A stretch of 64,000 bases of DNA from Rhizobium terrae (lineage in GTDB: Bacteria > Pseudomonadota > Alphaproteobacteria > Rhizobiales > Rhizobiaceae). Under the pieces are notes generated by a model. The model was not told the origin of the DNA. It was given only the letters and a program-made list of their open reading frames with translations, and searched no databases. The stretch lies in assembly GCF_003425685.1 (NCBI RefSeq), contig NZ_QJKM01000008.1:62001-126000 (forward strand). Direction: 5' to 3'. The position numbers were made by a program, and so were the translations under genes. Shown piece by piece: positions 51,293 through 59,434 of this stretch (position 1 is its first letter; each line of letters begins with the position of its first letter).

Positions 51293-52944
51293 TTCTTCTC
51301 ACCCGTCAGCATGCGGTGATAACGCGAGCGGGCGATCTCCTGCGTGGTGATGAATTCCAGCAGGACCGGCACGCCCTTCTGCGTCTGTTCGATGCCGCGT
51401 TTGATCGCCGGAACGATCTCGGCCGGATCGGTGATCCGTTCGCCGTAACCGCCGAGGGCGCGGGCGAAGGCGGCATAGTCGCCGGAAATGTCGGTCGAGC
51501 GGTACTTCTCCGTCGAGACCTTCATGATCGGCAGTTCCATGGCCATGGAGAAGTTGTTGAGCAGGATCGACAGGATCGGGATACGCTCGCGCACCGCCGT
51601 TTCGAAATCCATGCCGGTGAAGCCGATCGCCGCATCGCCCCAGACGTTGATGCACAGCTTGTCCGGATGCATCAGCTTGGCGCCCATGGCGAGACCGAGA
51701 CCGTAGCCGAGCTGGGTCGACTTGCCCCAGCCGATATAGGTGAGTGGCTTCACCGATTTCCAGAAGGGCGAAAGCTGGTCGCGCGGGCTGCCGGCGTCAT
51801 GGGTGATGATCGTGTTCTCGATATCGACCGTGTGCTGCAGGTCCCAGAGGACGCGATAGGGGGAGAGCGGCTTGCTCTCGGAGGTGAGCTTCGGCATCCA
51901 TTCGGAAAGCCATTCCTCCTGCACCTTGGCGATTTCCGCGGCGACGTCCTTGCTGTCGCGCTGCGCCGTGTTGCGCGCCGTGATCTCGGCCAGAACCGCA
52001 TCGAGCGTCAGCGCCGCGTCGCCGATCAGCGCCACCTTGGCCTCGATGTCCTTGTTGATGTGGTCGGGATCGAGGGTCGCATGGATCACCGTCTTGTCGA
52101 GCGGCATCTGCACGCCGAACGCGGTTTCGGTGAACGAGCAGCCGATGCCGAAGATCACGTCGGACGTATCGAGGAAATGCCGGAGCGTCTTGGAGATCGC
52201 CGCGCCGCCGGCGCCGACGGACAGCGGATGGGTCTCCGGAAACGCGCTCTTGCCTTCTAGGCTCGTGGACACCGGGATCGCCAGGAGTTCGGCGAGTTCC
52301 TTGAGCTGCGGCCAGGCTTCGGCGTAGTGCACGCCCTGGCCGGCATAAAGAACCGGGCGCTTGGCAGCGAGCAGCAGGTCGACGGCATGTTTGACGGCGG
52401 CCGGGTCCGGCCCGTAGCGGGTGGCGAGCACCGGCCGGTAGTTCAAGGGTTCCGGCACTTCATGCTGCCACATGTCGTTGGGGATCTCGATCAGCACCGG
52501 ACCGCCGCGGCCGTTGCGGAGCTTGGAGAAGGCACGGCGGAAGATGTTCGGAATTTCCTCCGCCAGCGTGATGGGCTCGGCCGACTTGGTGATGTCGCGC
52601 ATCGAGCGGGTGGCATTGTAGTTCGGATCGACATGCGCGACACGGCGCTCGTAACCCATCGGCAGAACGAGGATCGGCACCGATTCCGAATAGGCCTGAG
52701 CGATGCCGCCATAAGCGTTTTCGGTGCCCGGTCCGAGCTGCATGGCGAAAACGCCGATCGTCTTGCCCGAGGAGAGCCGCGACATGGCATCGGCCATATG
52801 CAGGCCGTGGCGCTCCTGGCGCACGATGATCGGGCGGATATCAGCCATCGCGACGTGTTCGAGAACGTGGTTCACCGGATAGCCGCAGACGATCTCGATC
52901 CCCTCGCGCTTCAAGATTTCGGCAATAGCGTCTGCGACTTTCAT
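51289..52944 (-). CDS. thiamine-pyrophosphate-dependent enzyme, 2-oxoacid decarboxylase/acetolactate-synthase-like (first)
   Basis: A 551-residue TPP enzyme with PYR, central and PP domains. The catalytic Glu is in IIVRQERHGLHMADAMSRLS (~50); the TPP/Mg motif is NVWGDAAIGFTGMDFETAVR followed after IPILSI by LLNN. The PYR domain begins MKVADAIAEILKREGIEIVC. It falls among decarboxylases and synthases of 2-oxoacids (benzoylformate decarboxylase, oxalyl-CoA decarboxylase, acetolactate synthase); the exact reaction cannot be read. GGGAGGGGAG precedes the start. It shares little with the second TPP enzyme of the cluster, so it is not a recent duplicate. Confidence 0.88.
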   Translation of the reverse strand: MKVADAIAEILKREGIEIVCGYPVNHVLEHVAMADIRPIIVRQERHGLHMADAMSRLSSGKTIGVFAMQLGPGTENAYGGIAQAYSESVPILVLPMGYERRVAHVDPNYNATRSMRDITKSAEPITLAEEIPNIFRRAFSKLRNGRGGPVLIEIPNDMWQHEVPEPLNYRPVLATRYGPDPAAVKHAVDLLLAAKRPVLYAGQGVHYAEAWPQLKELAELLAIPVSTSLEGKSAFPETHPLSVGAGGAAISKTLRHFLDTSDVIFGIGCSFTETAFGVQMPLDKTVIHATLDPDHINKDIEAKVALIGDAALTLDAVLAEITARNTAQRDSKDVAAEIAKVQEEWLSEWMPKLTSESKPLSPYRVLWDLQHTVDIENTIITHDAGSPRDQLSPFWKSVKPLTYIGWGKSTQLGYGLGLAMGAKLMHPDKLCINVWGDAAIGFTGMDFETAVRERIPILSILLNNFSMAMELPIMKVSTEKYRSTDISGDYAAFARALGGYGERITDPAEIVPAIKRGIEQTQKGVPVLLEFITTQEIARSRYHRMLTGEKK

Positions 52945-52968
52945 GGATCTCCCCTCCCGGGAACGGAT

Positions 52969-54192
52969 TTAGCTACGAAGTTGGAAATTGTCGGCGGTCC
53001 AGGCGCCGGGATGGCGCACGGGCGCGCGGCGGGCCTCGTCAGAGCTCAAAAGCCCGTTCTGGCCAAGCGCGATGCGGTATTCCTCGATGAAGGCCTGCGC
53101 CATGTGGGTGGCACCGCGGTCTCCGAGGGCAGAGAGCCCCAGCATGAAGGCGCGGCCGGCAAAGCAGGATTGCGCCCCGCAGGCGAGCGCCCGCAGCATG
53201 TCGACGCCGGAGACGACGCCGCTGTCGAAGAGGACGGTGCCGCGGGTGCCGACGGTGCGGGCGATCTCCGGCAGCACGTCGATCGTCGCGGGCGCGGCAT
53301 CGAACTGGCGGCCGCCATGGTTGGAGACGACAACGCCGTTCAGGCCGAGCGAGAGCGCCTTCTCCGCATCGGCCGGATGCATGATGCCCTTGACCATCAT
53401 CGGCCCGGTCCAGCGGTCGCGCAGGCGGGCGATCTCATCCCATGGAAAGCCGCCGCCGATATGTTTCTGCACGAAACCCGCCGTCGAGCCATGATCGGTG
53501 CCGCCGGCGAACTTGCCCATATTGGCGAAGGTCGGCATGCCGTTGCGGCGGACCGCATCGAGCCAGAGCGGCGCCATCGCCGCACGCATCATCGTCTTCG
53601 GCGTCAGCCGGAAAGGCATGACGAGGCCGTTTCTCAGATCCCGCGGGCGCTTGGCGCGTACCGGCACGTCCAGCGTCGCGACCAGAACCTTTGCGCCGGC
53701 GACGCGGGCGCGCTCGGCCATTTCGAGACTGTATTTGTGGTTGTCCGGCGCCATCGGATAAAGCTGAAACCAGGCGACGTCGGGCGCCCATTGCACCACC
53801 TGCTCGATCGTCGCGCAGGCCAGTGTGCCGACCATATAGGGAATGTTATGCGCCTGGGCCGCCTTGGCGAAACGCTCCGTCGCGCCCGGCCACATCATGC
53901 CGTCGAGACCGATCGGCGAGATGCCGATCGGGGCGGCATAACGTCGGCCGAAGAGTTCAACCGACGTATCGACCTTCGAGACGTCGATACCGTAACGCGG
54001 CACGACCTCGACCGCCTTTAGCGCCGCGCGGTTGCGGTTCAGCCCGGTCTCGTCGCCGGCGCCGCCCTGCAGGAACTCGTAGGCGAAGCGCGGAATGCGC
54101 CATTTCGCCCGTTTTTCCAGGTCGCTGACCATCGGATAACGCCGGCGGAGCTCCGCCAGCGTCTTTGCGTCGTCTCCGGTTCCTCCTCCCAT
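52969..54192 (-). CDS. FMN-dependent alpha-hydroxyacid dehydrogenase (LldD/MdlB family)
   Basis: A 407-residue TIM-barrel flavoenzyme. YEFLQGGAGDETGLNRNRAA, APIGISPIGLDGMMWPGATE and the active-site LNGVVVSNHGGRQFDAAPAT with the catalytic His and substrate-binding Arg are clear; FMN-phosphate contacts are in VLFDSGVVSGVDMLRALACG. Members oxidise L-lactate, S-mandelate or glycolate. The annotated ATG places a strong GGGAGGAGG just inside the frame, so a downstream non-ATG start cannot be ruled out. It sits between two TPP-enzyme genes (12 and 24 bases). Confidence 0.9.
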   Translation of the reverse strand: MGGGTGDDAKTLAELRRRYPMVSDLEKRAKWRIPRFAYEFLQGGAGDETGLNRNRAALKAVEVVPRYGIDVSKVDTSVELFGRRYAAPIGISPIGLDGMMWPGATERFAKAAQAHNIPYMVGTLACATIEQVVQWAPDVAWFQLYPMAPDNHKYSLEMAERARVAGAKVLVATLDVPVRAKRPRDLRNGLVMPFRLTPKTMMRAAMAPLWLDAVRRNGMPTFANMGKFAGGTDHGSTAGFVQKHIGGGFPWDEIARLRDRWTGPMMVKGIMHPADAEKALSLGLNGVVVSNHGGRQFDAAPATIDVLPEIARTVGTRGTVLFDSGVVSGVDMLRALACGAQSCFAGRAFMLGLSALGDRGATHMAQAFIEEYRIALGQNGLLSSDEARRAPVRHPGAWTADNFQLRS

Positions 54193-54204
54193 AACCGACG
54201 CGCC

Positions 54205-55917
54205 CTAGTAGGAGACCATGACTTCGAGCATGGCCTGCTGGCCGCTCTTTGTCGCAGCCAAGGCACGCTGCAGCGCCGCAGGCAGGTCCGTGCCGTTCTC
54301 GACACGTTCGGCATGGGCGCCATGGGCGCGGGCGACGGCGGCATAATCCGGCGCGGGGTCGAGTGCGGTGATCGGCATGACGTTGGCGGTCGCGGCACTG
54401 CCGTCCGGATACATGTAGAGCGTCGAACGGCGCACGGCGTTCCAGATGCCGTTGTTGAAGACGATCGTCAGCAGCGGCAGTTTCAGCGCGGTGGCCGTCT
54501 GGTGGCAGGCGACCGGGTTGGCGAACATGTAGGAGCCGTCGCCGATCGTTGCGATGACCTGCCGGCTCTCGCCCTGTTTCAGGGCGCCGAGCTGGGCACC
54601 GAGCGCCGCGGTGAGGCCGAAGCCGAGGCCGCCGGACAACGGCGTCGAGAAGAAGCCCTTCGGATGCTTGAATTCCATGACCGACGGATCGATGCCGAGC
54701 TCGTTCACGATGGTCGTCTTCTCATCCATGATGTCGGAGATGCAACGGCTGACATAGGCTGCCGTCATCGGCGCGCCGTTGCCCATGGCGGCGCGCTTGG
54801 CGGCGGCCTCCACCTGTCCGGCCTTCACCTTGGCCCATTTTTCGCGGCGTTCGGAGAAGGTTTCGCCGGCCGGCACGCGCTCAGCCATGGCGGCGGCAAG
54901 GGCTGCGATCGTCTTGTTGATACCGCCGGCGAGTGCGATATCGATCGGGAAGCTGCGGATCGGCACGCGGCTGTGCTGCGGGTCCGGCCCGATGGCGATG
55001 ACCCTGGCGCCTTCGGCAAGGCTCGTGTGGTCGGAGATCCACGGCACGGCGGCATTGATGACGACGACGACGTCGGCTTCCTTCAGGAGTTGGGTCGAAT
55101 CGCGGCCGACCATCATCGGATGATCGCTCGGCAGCGACTGGCGCATCGCCCACATCTCGACCGTCGGCAGCGCGAACTTGTCGACGAAACCCGCCAGCGG
55201 CTCGAAATCTGGGGCGAGTTCCGGGCTCTGGGAGATGACGAGCGGGTTTTTGGCCTTGGCGAGAAGATCGGCTGCCTGGGCAACGAGGTCTGGATCGGCC
55301 GGGCCGAAGCTGGTCGGCGTGACGGTCGAACGGTGGCTGGCGGTGATCTCCGCGCCCTCGGCCAGCGCCTCGCGCGGCAGGCTCAGATAGACCGGGCCGC
55401 GGGGCTCGCTCATGGCGATGCTCATGGCGCGGTCGATGACGATGCCCGCCTGTTCCGGATAGCGCAGTTCGTAATCCCACTTGACCACTTCGCGCACCAT
55501 GCCGGCCTGGTCGAACATTTCCTGACCCCAGTGGATCGGCGAGGAACGCGAGCCGAAGCGGCCGTGCTCGGTGATCGGCGTGCGGCCGGAAAACATCATG
55601 ATCGGCACGTTTTCAGACCGGGCGTTGACGAGCCCCATGACGGAATTGGCGAGACCGACATTGACGTGGACGATGACCCCGGCCGGCTTGCCGGTCATCA
55701 GGTAATAACCGTGTGCCATGCCGACCGCGACACCCTCATGCGGGATGACCAGCGCTTCCGGCATCTTCAGCCCCGTCTCGGACTGGCGGGCGAAGGCCTC
55801 GATGATCGACGGGAAATCGGTGCCGCCATTGGCGAGCAGCACGTCGATGCCGGCCGCCTTCATATGGGTCAGCACGGCCTCGGCTGCGAATGTGCCGGTC
55901 GGTTTAACGTGTTTCAT
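54205..55917 (-). CDS. thiamine-pyrophosphate-dependent enzyme, benzoylformate decarboxylase/acetolactate-synthase-like (second)
   Basis: A 570-residue TPP enzyme. The PYR-domain Glu lies in EALVIPHEGVAVGMAHGYYL (~57) and the TPP/Mg motif is IATIGDGSYMFANPVACHQT, continuing to IVFNNGIWNAVRR. N-terminal GTFAAEAVLTHMKAAGIDVL and the FSGRTPITEHG segment are typical of the acetolactate-synthase-like group. With the FMN dehydrogenase downstream and the aldehyde dehydrogenase upstream it reproduces the mandelate-pathway order of activities (hydroxyacid, oxoacid, aldehyde, acid). The ATG at 55917 is preferred over 55950. Confidence 0.88.
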   Translation of the reverse strand: MKHVKPTGTFAAEAVLTHMKAAGIDVLLANGGTDFPSIIEAFARQSETGLKMPEALVIPHEGVAVGMAHGYYLMTGKPAGVIVHVNVGLANSVMGLVNARSENVPIMMFSGRTPITEHGRFGSRSSPIHWGQEMFDQAGMVREVVKWDYELRYPEQAGIVIDRAMSIAMSEPRGPVYLSLPREALAEGAEITASHRSTVTPTSFGPADPDLVAQAADLLAKAKNPLVISQSPELAPDFEPLAGFVDKFALPTVEMWAMRQSLPSDHPMMVGRDSTQLLKEADVVVVINAAVPWISDHTSLAEGARVIAIGPDPQHSRVPIRSFPIDIALAGGINKTIAALAAAMAERVPAGETFSERREKWAKVKAGQVEAAAKRAAMGNGAPMTAAYVSRCISDIMDEKTTIVNELGIDPSVMEFKHPKGFFSTPLSGGLGFGLTAALGAQLGALKQGESRQVIATIGDGSYMFANPVACHQTATALKLPLLTIVFNNGIWNAVRRSTLYMYPDGSAATANVMPITALDPAPDYAAVARAHGAHAERVENGTDLPAALQRALAATKSGQQAMLEVMVSY

Positions 55918-55990
55918 TCTCGTGTCCTCTTTGTATCCCGTTCGGGACATTCTCTAAAACCAACCGGATCGGTCCACGCCGATCTTAGGA

Positions 55991-57454
55991 TCAGGTGATG
56001 CTGACCGTCTTCGTGACCATGTAGGCTTCGACGCCCTCGATCCCGACTTCGGAACCGTGGCCGCTCGCTTTCACCCCGCCGAACGGCGTTTCCGGCATGG
56101 AGATGTTGAAGGAATTGATGCCGACCATGCCCGCTTCCAGCTGGTCGGACAGCCTGGCGATGGTCTTGTGCGAGTTGGAGAAGCCGTAGGCGGCAAGCCC
56201 GTAAGGCAGCTTGTTCGCCTTGGTGATGGCGTCGTCGAAATCCGAGAAGCGGTTGAGCACGGCGACCGGGCCGAAGGGCTCCTCGCTCATGATGCGGGCA
56301 TCGTCCGGTACGTCGGCGAGCACCGTCGGGGCGTAAAAGAAGCCCTCGTTGTTGACCCGGTGGCCGCCAGCCAACAGCTTGGCGCCCTTGGACGTGGCGT
56401 CCTGCACCAGCGCCTCGATTGCGTCGCGGCGGCGGGCATGCACGAGCGGACCCATGCCGGTAGAAGCATCGAGGCCGTCACCGACCTTGATTTTGCCGGC
56501 GCGTTCGGCAAAACCGGCGCAGAAGGCTTCATAGGACTTGTCCTGGATATAGAAGCGGGTGGGCGAGACGCAGACCTGGCCGCCGTTGCGATATTTCCGC
56601 TGCACCGACATTTCCAGCGCCGCCGCCTGGTCCGCATCGTCGAAGACCAGCACCGGCGCATGGCCGCCCAGTTCCATCGTCGTGCGCTTCAGGCCTTCGG
56701 AGGCAAGCCGGATGAGATGCTGGCCGACCGCGACAGAGCCTGTGAAGGAAATCTTGCGGATGACTGGAGAGGCGATGAGGTGGCGGGAGATGAAGTCCGG
56801 CACGCCGTAGACGACCGCGATGACGCCGGCCGGCACGCCCGCGTCGATCAGGCACTGCGCGACGGCGGCGGCGGAAGCGGGAGCCTCCTCGCCAGGCTTG
56901 TAGATCATCGTGCAGCCGGCGGCGAGCGCCGAGCCCATCTTGCGGGCGGCATTGCCGATCGGGAAGTTCCATGCGGAGAAGCCGGCTGTCGGGCCGACCG
57001 GTTCCTTGACGACCTGGAAGCGGGTCTCGCCCAGGCGGCCCGGGATGACACGGCCATAGGTGCGGCGGCCCTCCTCGGCGAACCACTCCATCTCTTCCGT
57101 GGCGAAATGGGTTTCGAGACGTGCTTCGGCGATCGGCTTGCCCATTTCGAGCGTCGCCAGCCGGGCGATCTCTTCCTGCCGCTCGTGCATCAGATGGGCG
57201 GCGCGCTTCAGGATACGGCCGCGCTCGCGCGGGCTCGTCGCGCGCCAAAGCGGAAACGCACGGCTTGCCGCTTCCAGCGCGCGGTCGAGATCCTCGGCGG
57301 TGGCATGCGGCACCACGCCGATCGTCTTTTCGGTGGCCGGATTGACGATGGCTTGCGTCCTGCGGTCGCCGTTTTCCAGCCAGGCGCCATCGATCAGCAG
57401 GCGCGGAGAGGTGTAGGCCTCGGAAGAGGGGGTGGGATTGCTGGCGATGTTCAT
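55991..57454 (-). CDS. NAD(P)-dependent aldehyde dehydrogenase (succinate-semialdehyde dehydrogenase type)
   Basis: A 487-residue ALDH. SAWNFPIGNAARKMGSALAA, the catalytic Glu in KRTTMELGGHAPVLVFDDAD (~257) and the nucleophile Cys in YRNGGQVCVSPTRFYIQDKS (~291) are complete, as is EEPFGPVAVLNRF. The class includes GabD-type semialdehyde and benzaldehyde dehydrogenases. GGAGGA lies 5 bases before the start. It probably oxidises the aldehyde released by one or both TPP enzymes. SDR follows upstream with a 159-base gap, in which a separate promoter could lie. Confidence 0.92.
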   Translation of the reverse strand: MNIASNPTPSSEAYTSPRLLIDGAWLENGDRRTQAIVNPATEKTIGVVPHATAEDLDRALEAASRAFPLWRATSPRERGRILKRAAHLMHERQEEIARLATLEMGKPIAEARLETHFATEEMEWFAEEGRRTYGRVIPGRLGETRFQVVKEPVGPTAGFSAWNFPIGNAARKMGSALAAGCTMIYKPGEEAPASAAAVAQCLIDAGVPAGVIAVVYGVPDFISRHLIASPVIRKISFTGSVAVGQHLIRLASEGLKRTTMELGGHAPVLVFDDADQAAALEMSVQRKYRNGGQVCVSPTRFYIQDKSYEAFCAGFAERAGKIKVGDGLDASTGMGPLVHARRRDAIEALVQDATSKGAKLLAGGHRVNNEGFFYAPTVLADVPDDARIMSEEPFGPVAVLNRFSDFDDAITKANKLPYGLAAYGFSNSHKTIARLSDQLEAGMVGINSFNISMPETPFGGVKASGHGSEVGIEGVEAYMVTKTVSIT

Positions 57455-57613
57455 GTCGTTCCTCCGACTTCTTCATTAGACGAATGCGTTTGGCATTCGT
57501 CAATTCCGGGCTCTTCTTGCTCGGCTCCTCTCTACTCTTCCAAGGGGATAAAGCAGGGAGCCTGATATTGTCAATTCCGACTTCTGGCCCGGCGTTTCAG
57601 ATTGCCACGCCCT

Positions 57614-58405
57614 TCAAATCGCCACCGTACCGCCGTCGATCGGGATCACCGCGCCGGTCATGAAACTCGATGCCTTGGAGGAGAGGAGCAAAGCGAGGCC
57701 CATGATCTCCTCGGTTTCGGCGATGCGGCCGAGCGGCACGGTGTCGGCGAAGGCTTTTTCGATCTCCGGCTCGCGGATGCGGCCGCCGGCGATATTGGTG
57801 CGGAAGGGGCCGGGCGCGATGCCGTTGACGAGAACATTGTAAGGCGCCAGTTCCCAGGCCGCCTGCCTGACGAGATTGACGACGGCACCCTTGCTGGACG
57901 CATAGGCGTAACCGGTCATCGGGTCGGCGCGCAGCCCCGCGATCGAGGCGATCGCGACGATGCGGCCGCTTTTCTGTTTCTTCATGTGCTTGGCGGCGGA
58001 CTGGATGGCGACGAAGGTTGCCGTCAGGTTCACATCCACCACCTTGTTCCACAATTCGTCGCTGACATTTTCGATGGCGCCCGCTTCGGTACGGGAATTC
58101 GGCCCGCCGCTGATGCCGGCATTGGCGACGAGAATATCGAGATGGCCATGCTTTTCGGCGACGCCGTCGATCGTCGCGCGCAAAGCAGCGCTGTCGGAGA
58201 CATCCACCTGATGGCTTTCGGCGGAATAGCCCTGGCCGTTCAGCCATTGATAGGCGGCGGCCAGCGTTTCCGGATTGAGATCGACGAGCGCCACATGCGC
58301 GCCGTTGGCCGCGAGCGTCTTGGTGATGGCGAGCCCTAGCCCGCTTGCAGCCCCGGTGACGACAGCGACCTGGCCCTTCAGGTCGAACAGTTTTTCCGCT
58401 TGCAT
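57614..58405 (-). CDS. short-chain dehydrogenase/reductase, cluster-associated
   Basis: A 263-residue SDR: VTGAASGLGLAITKTLAANG, VANAGISGGPNSRT, catalytic Ser/Tyr/Lys (AIASIAGLRADPMTGYAYAS followed by SKGAVVNL) and the C-terminal GAVIPIDGGTVAI. Asp after the second strand (LVDLNPET) favours NAD. The ATG at 58405 has AGGGAGG 6 bases upstream; further upstream ATGs are less likely. It is the first gene of the leftward catabolic strand and may oxidise an alcohol intermediate. Confidence 0.9.
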   Translation of the reverse strand: MQAEKLFDLKGQVAVVTGAASGLGLAITKTLAANGAHVALVDLNPETLAAAYQWLNGQGYSAESHQVDVSDSAALRATIDGVAEKHGHLDILVANAGISGGPNSRTEAGAIENVSDELWNKVVDVNLTATFVAIQSAAKHMKKQKSGRIVAIASIAGLRADPMTGYAYASSKGAVVNLVRQAAWELAPYNVLVNGIAPGPFRTNIAGGRIREPEIEKAFADTVPLGRIAETEEIMGLALLLSSKASSFMTGAVIPIDGGTVAI

Positions 58406-58462
58406 TCCCATCCTCCCTGCGACCCGGGCGAGCATGATCCTCCCCGCCCGAACGCGGCCTAC

Positions 58463-58631
58463 TTTGTATGCAATTGCCAAAGAAGCAAGCTGGAAATTTG
58501 CTATTATCAATCAAAATTTGACAGAGTCATATTGACCCTCTTCAAAAGGTTATACAGATTGATCAAATCCGCTGCGGCGCAGGCGCGATTTCTATGGCTT
58601 TATCGAGCCGACTTGTATACCTTTGTATATA
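58463..58631. promoter_or_regulatory. divergent promoter with three TGTAT-type sites
   Basis: Between SDR and hydrolase lie TTTGTATGCAATT (near 58463), TTGTATACC (58613-58621) and TTTGTATATA (58623-58631). They vary around TTGTATACAA, the kind of dyad used by GntR/FadR regulators, and match the TGTATACA sites at 7823 and 7996. The region is A+T-rich and contains the start points of both catabolic transcripts. Confidence 0.5.
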
Positions 58632-58651
58632 TCAGGGAGGATGGAACACAG

Positions 58652-59434
58652 ATGAGCTTTACCGAAAGCACCGAGACCATAACCGGCTGCAATGTCCGGT
58701 TCATGCGCGGCGGCAAGGGTGCGCCGCTTCTCTTCCTGCACGGTTCGAGCGGCGCGGCGCGCTGGGCGCCGTTCATGGAAAAGCTCGCCGAAAGCTATGA
58801 CGTGATCGTGCCGGAACATCCGGGCTTCGGCGCTTCCGGCTCGCCGGAATGGCTGGACGGCATGTCCGACCTCGCCTTCTTCTATCTCGACGTCATCGAC
58901 CGTCTCGGCCTCGACAAGGTGAACCTTGTCGGCGGTTCGATCGGTGGCTGGCTGGCGGCGGAGATCGCCATCCGCAATGAGACGAAGCTCAATTCGCTGA
59001 CCGTGGTGGCGCCGGCCGGCATCCGCGTGAAGGGCCTGCGCAAGGGCGATGTCTTCATGTGGAATGCGGAGGCCACCGCCCGCAACCTCTTCCACGACCA
59101 GGCCTATGCCGAGCAGATGCTCGCCACCCCGCCCTCCAAGGAGGGGCTGGAAGTGATCCTCAAGAACAAGCTCACCACCGCGAAACTCGCCTGGGAGCCG
59201 CGCTTCTACAATCCCGACCTGCACAAGTGGCTGCACCGCATTTCCGTGCCGACGCTGATCGTCTGGGGCGACGACGACAAGATCGTGCCGGCCGGCTACG
59301 GTCCGGCCTGGCAGGAACTCATTCCCAATTCGCGCCTTGAGATCATCGAGAATTGCGGACATCTACCGCAGATCGAAAAGAGCGACCGTTTCGTCCAGCT
59401 GGTCGACGGCTTCATCCGGGAGGTTACGCGATGA
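58652..59434 (+). CDS. alpha/beta hydrolase (MhpC-like)
   Basis: A 260-residue alpha/beta hydrolase. LLFLHGSSGAARWAPFMEKL holds the oxyanion HG, VNLVGGSIGGWLAAEIAIRN the nucleophile Ser elbow, LIVWGDDDKIVPAG the Asp and IENCGHLPQIEKSD the His. The family includes C-C hydrolases and lactone or ester hydrolases. AGGGAGG at 58633-58639 precedes the start at 58652. It overlaps the LLM monooxygenase gene by 4 bases, suggesting it acts on the oxygenated product. Confidence 0.9.
   Translation: MSFTESTETITGCNVRFMRGGKGAPLLFLHGSSGAARWAPFMEKLAESYDVIVPEHPGFGASGSPEWLDGMSDLAFFYLDVIDRLGLDKVNLVGGSIGGWLAAEIAIRNETKLNSLTVVAPAGIRVKGLRKGDVFMWNAEATARNLFHDQAYAEQMLATPPSKEGLEVILKNKLTTAKLAWEPRFYNPDLHKWLHRISVPTLIVWGDDDKIVPAGYGPAWQELIPNSRLEIIENCGHLPQIEKSDRFVQLVDGFIREVTR

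Noticed and set aside
51289..55917. The two TPP enzymes as a tandem duplication
   Set aside because: Their motifs and N-termini differ clearly (RQERHG against PHEGVA), so they are distant members, not recent copies.
58532..58545. TTGACCCTCTTCAA as a third FixK/FNR box
   Set aside because: Fits only TTGA-N6-TCAA without the inner C/G symmetry of the other two; about one such match is expected by chance in this length.
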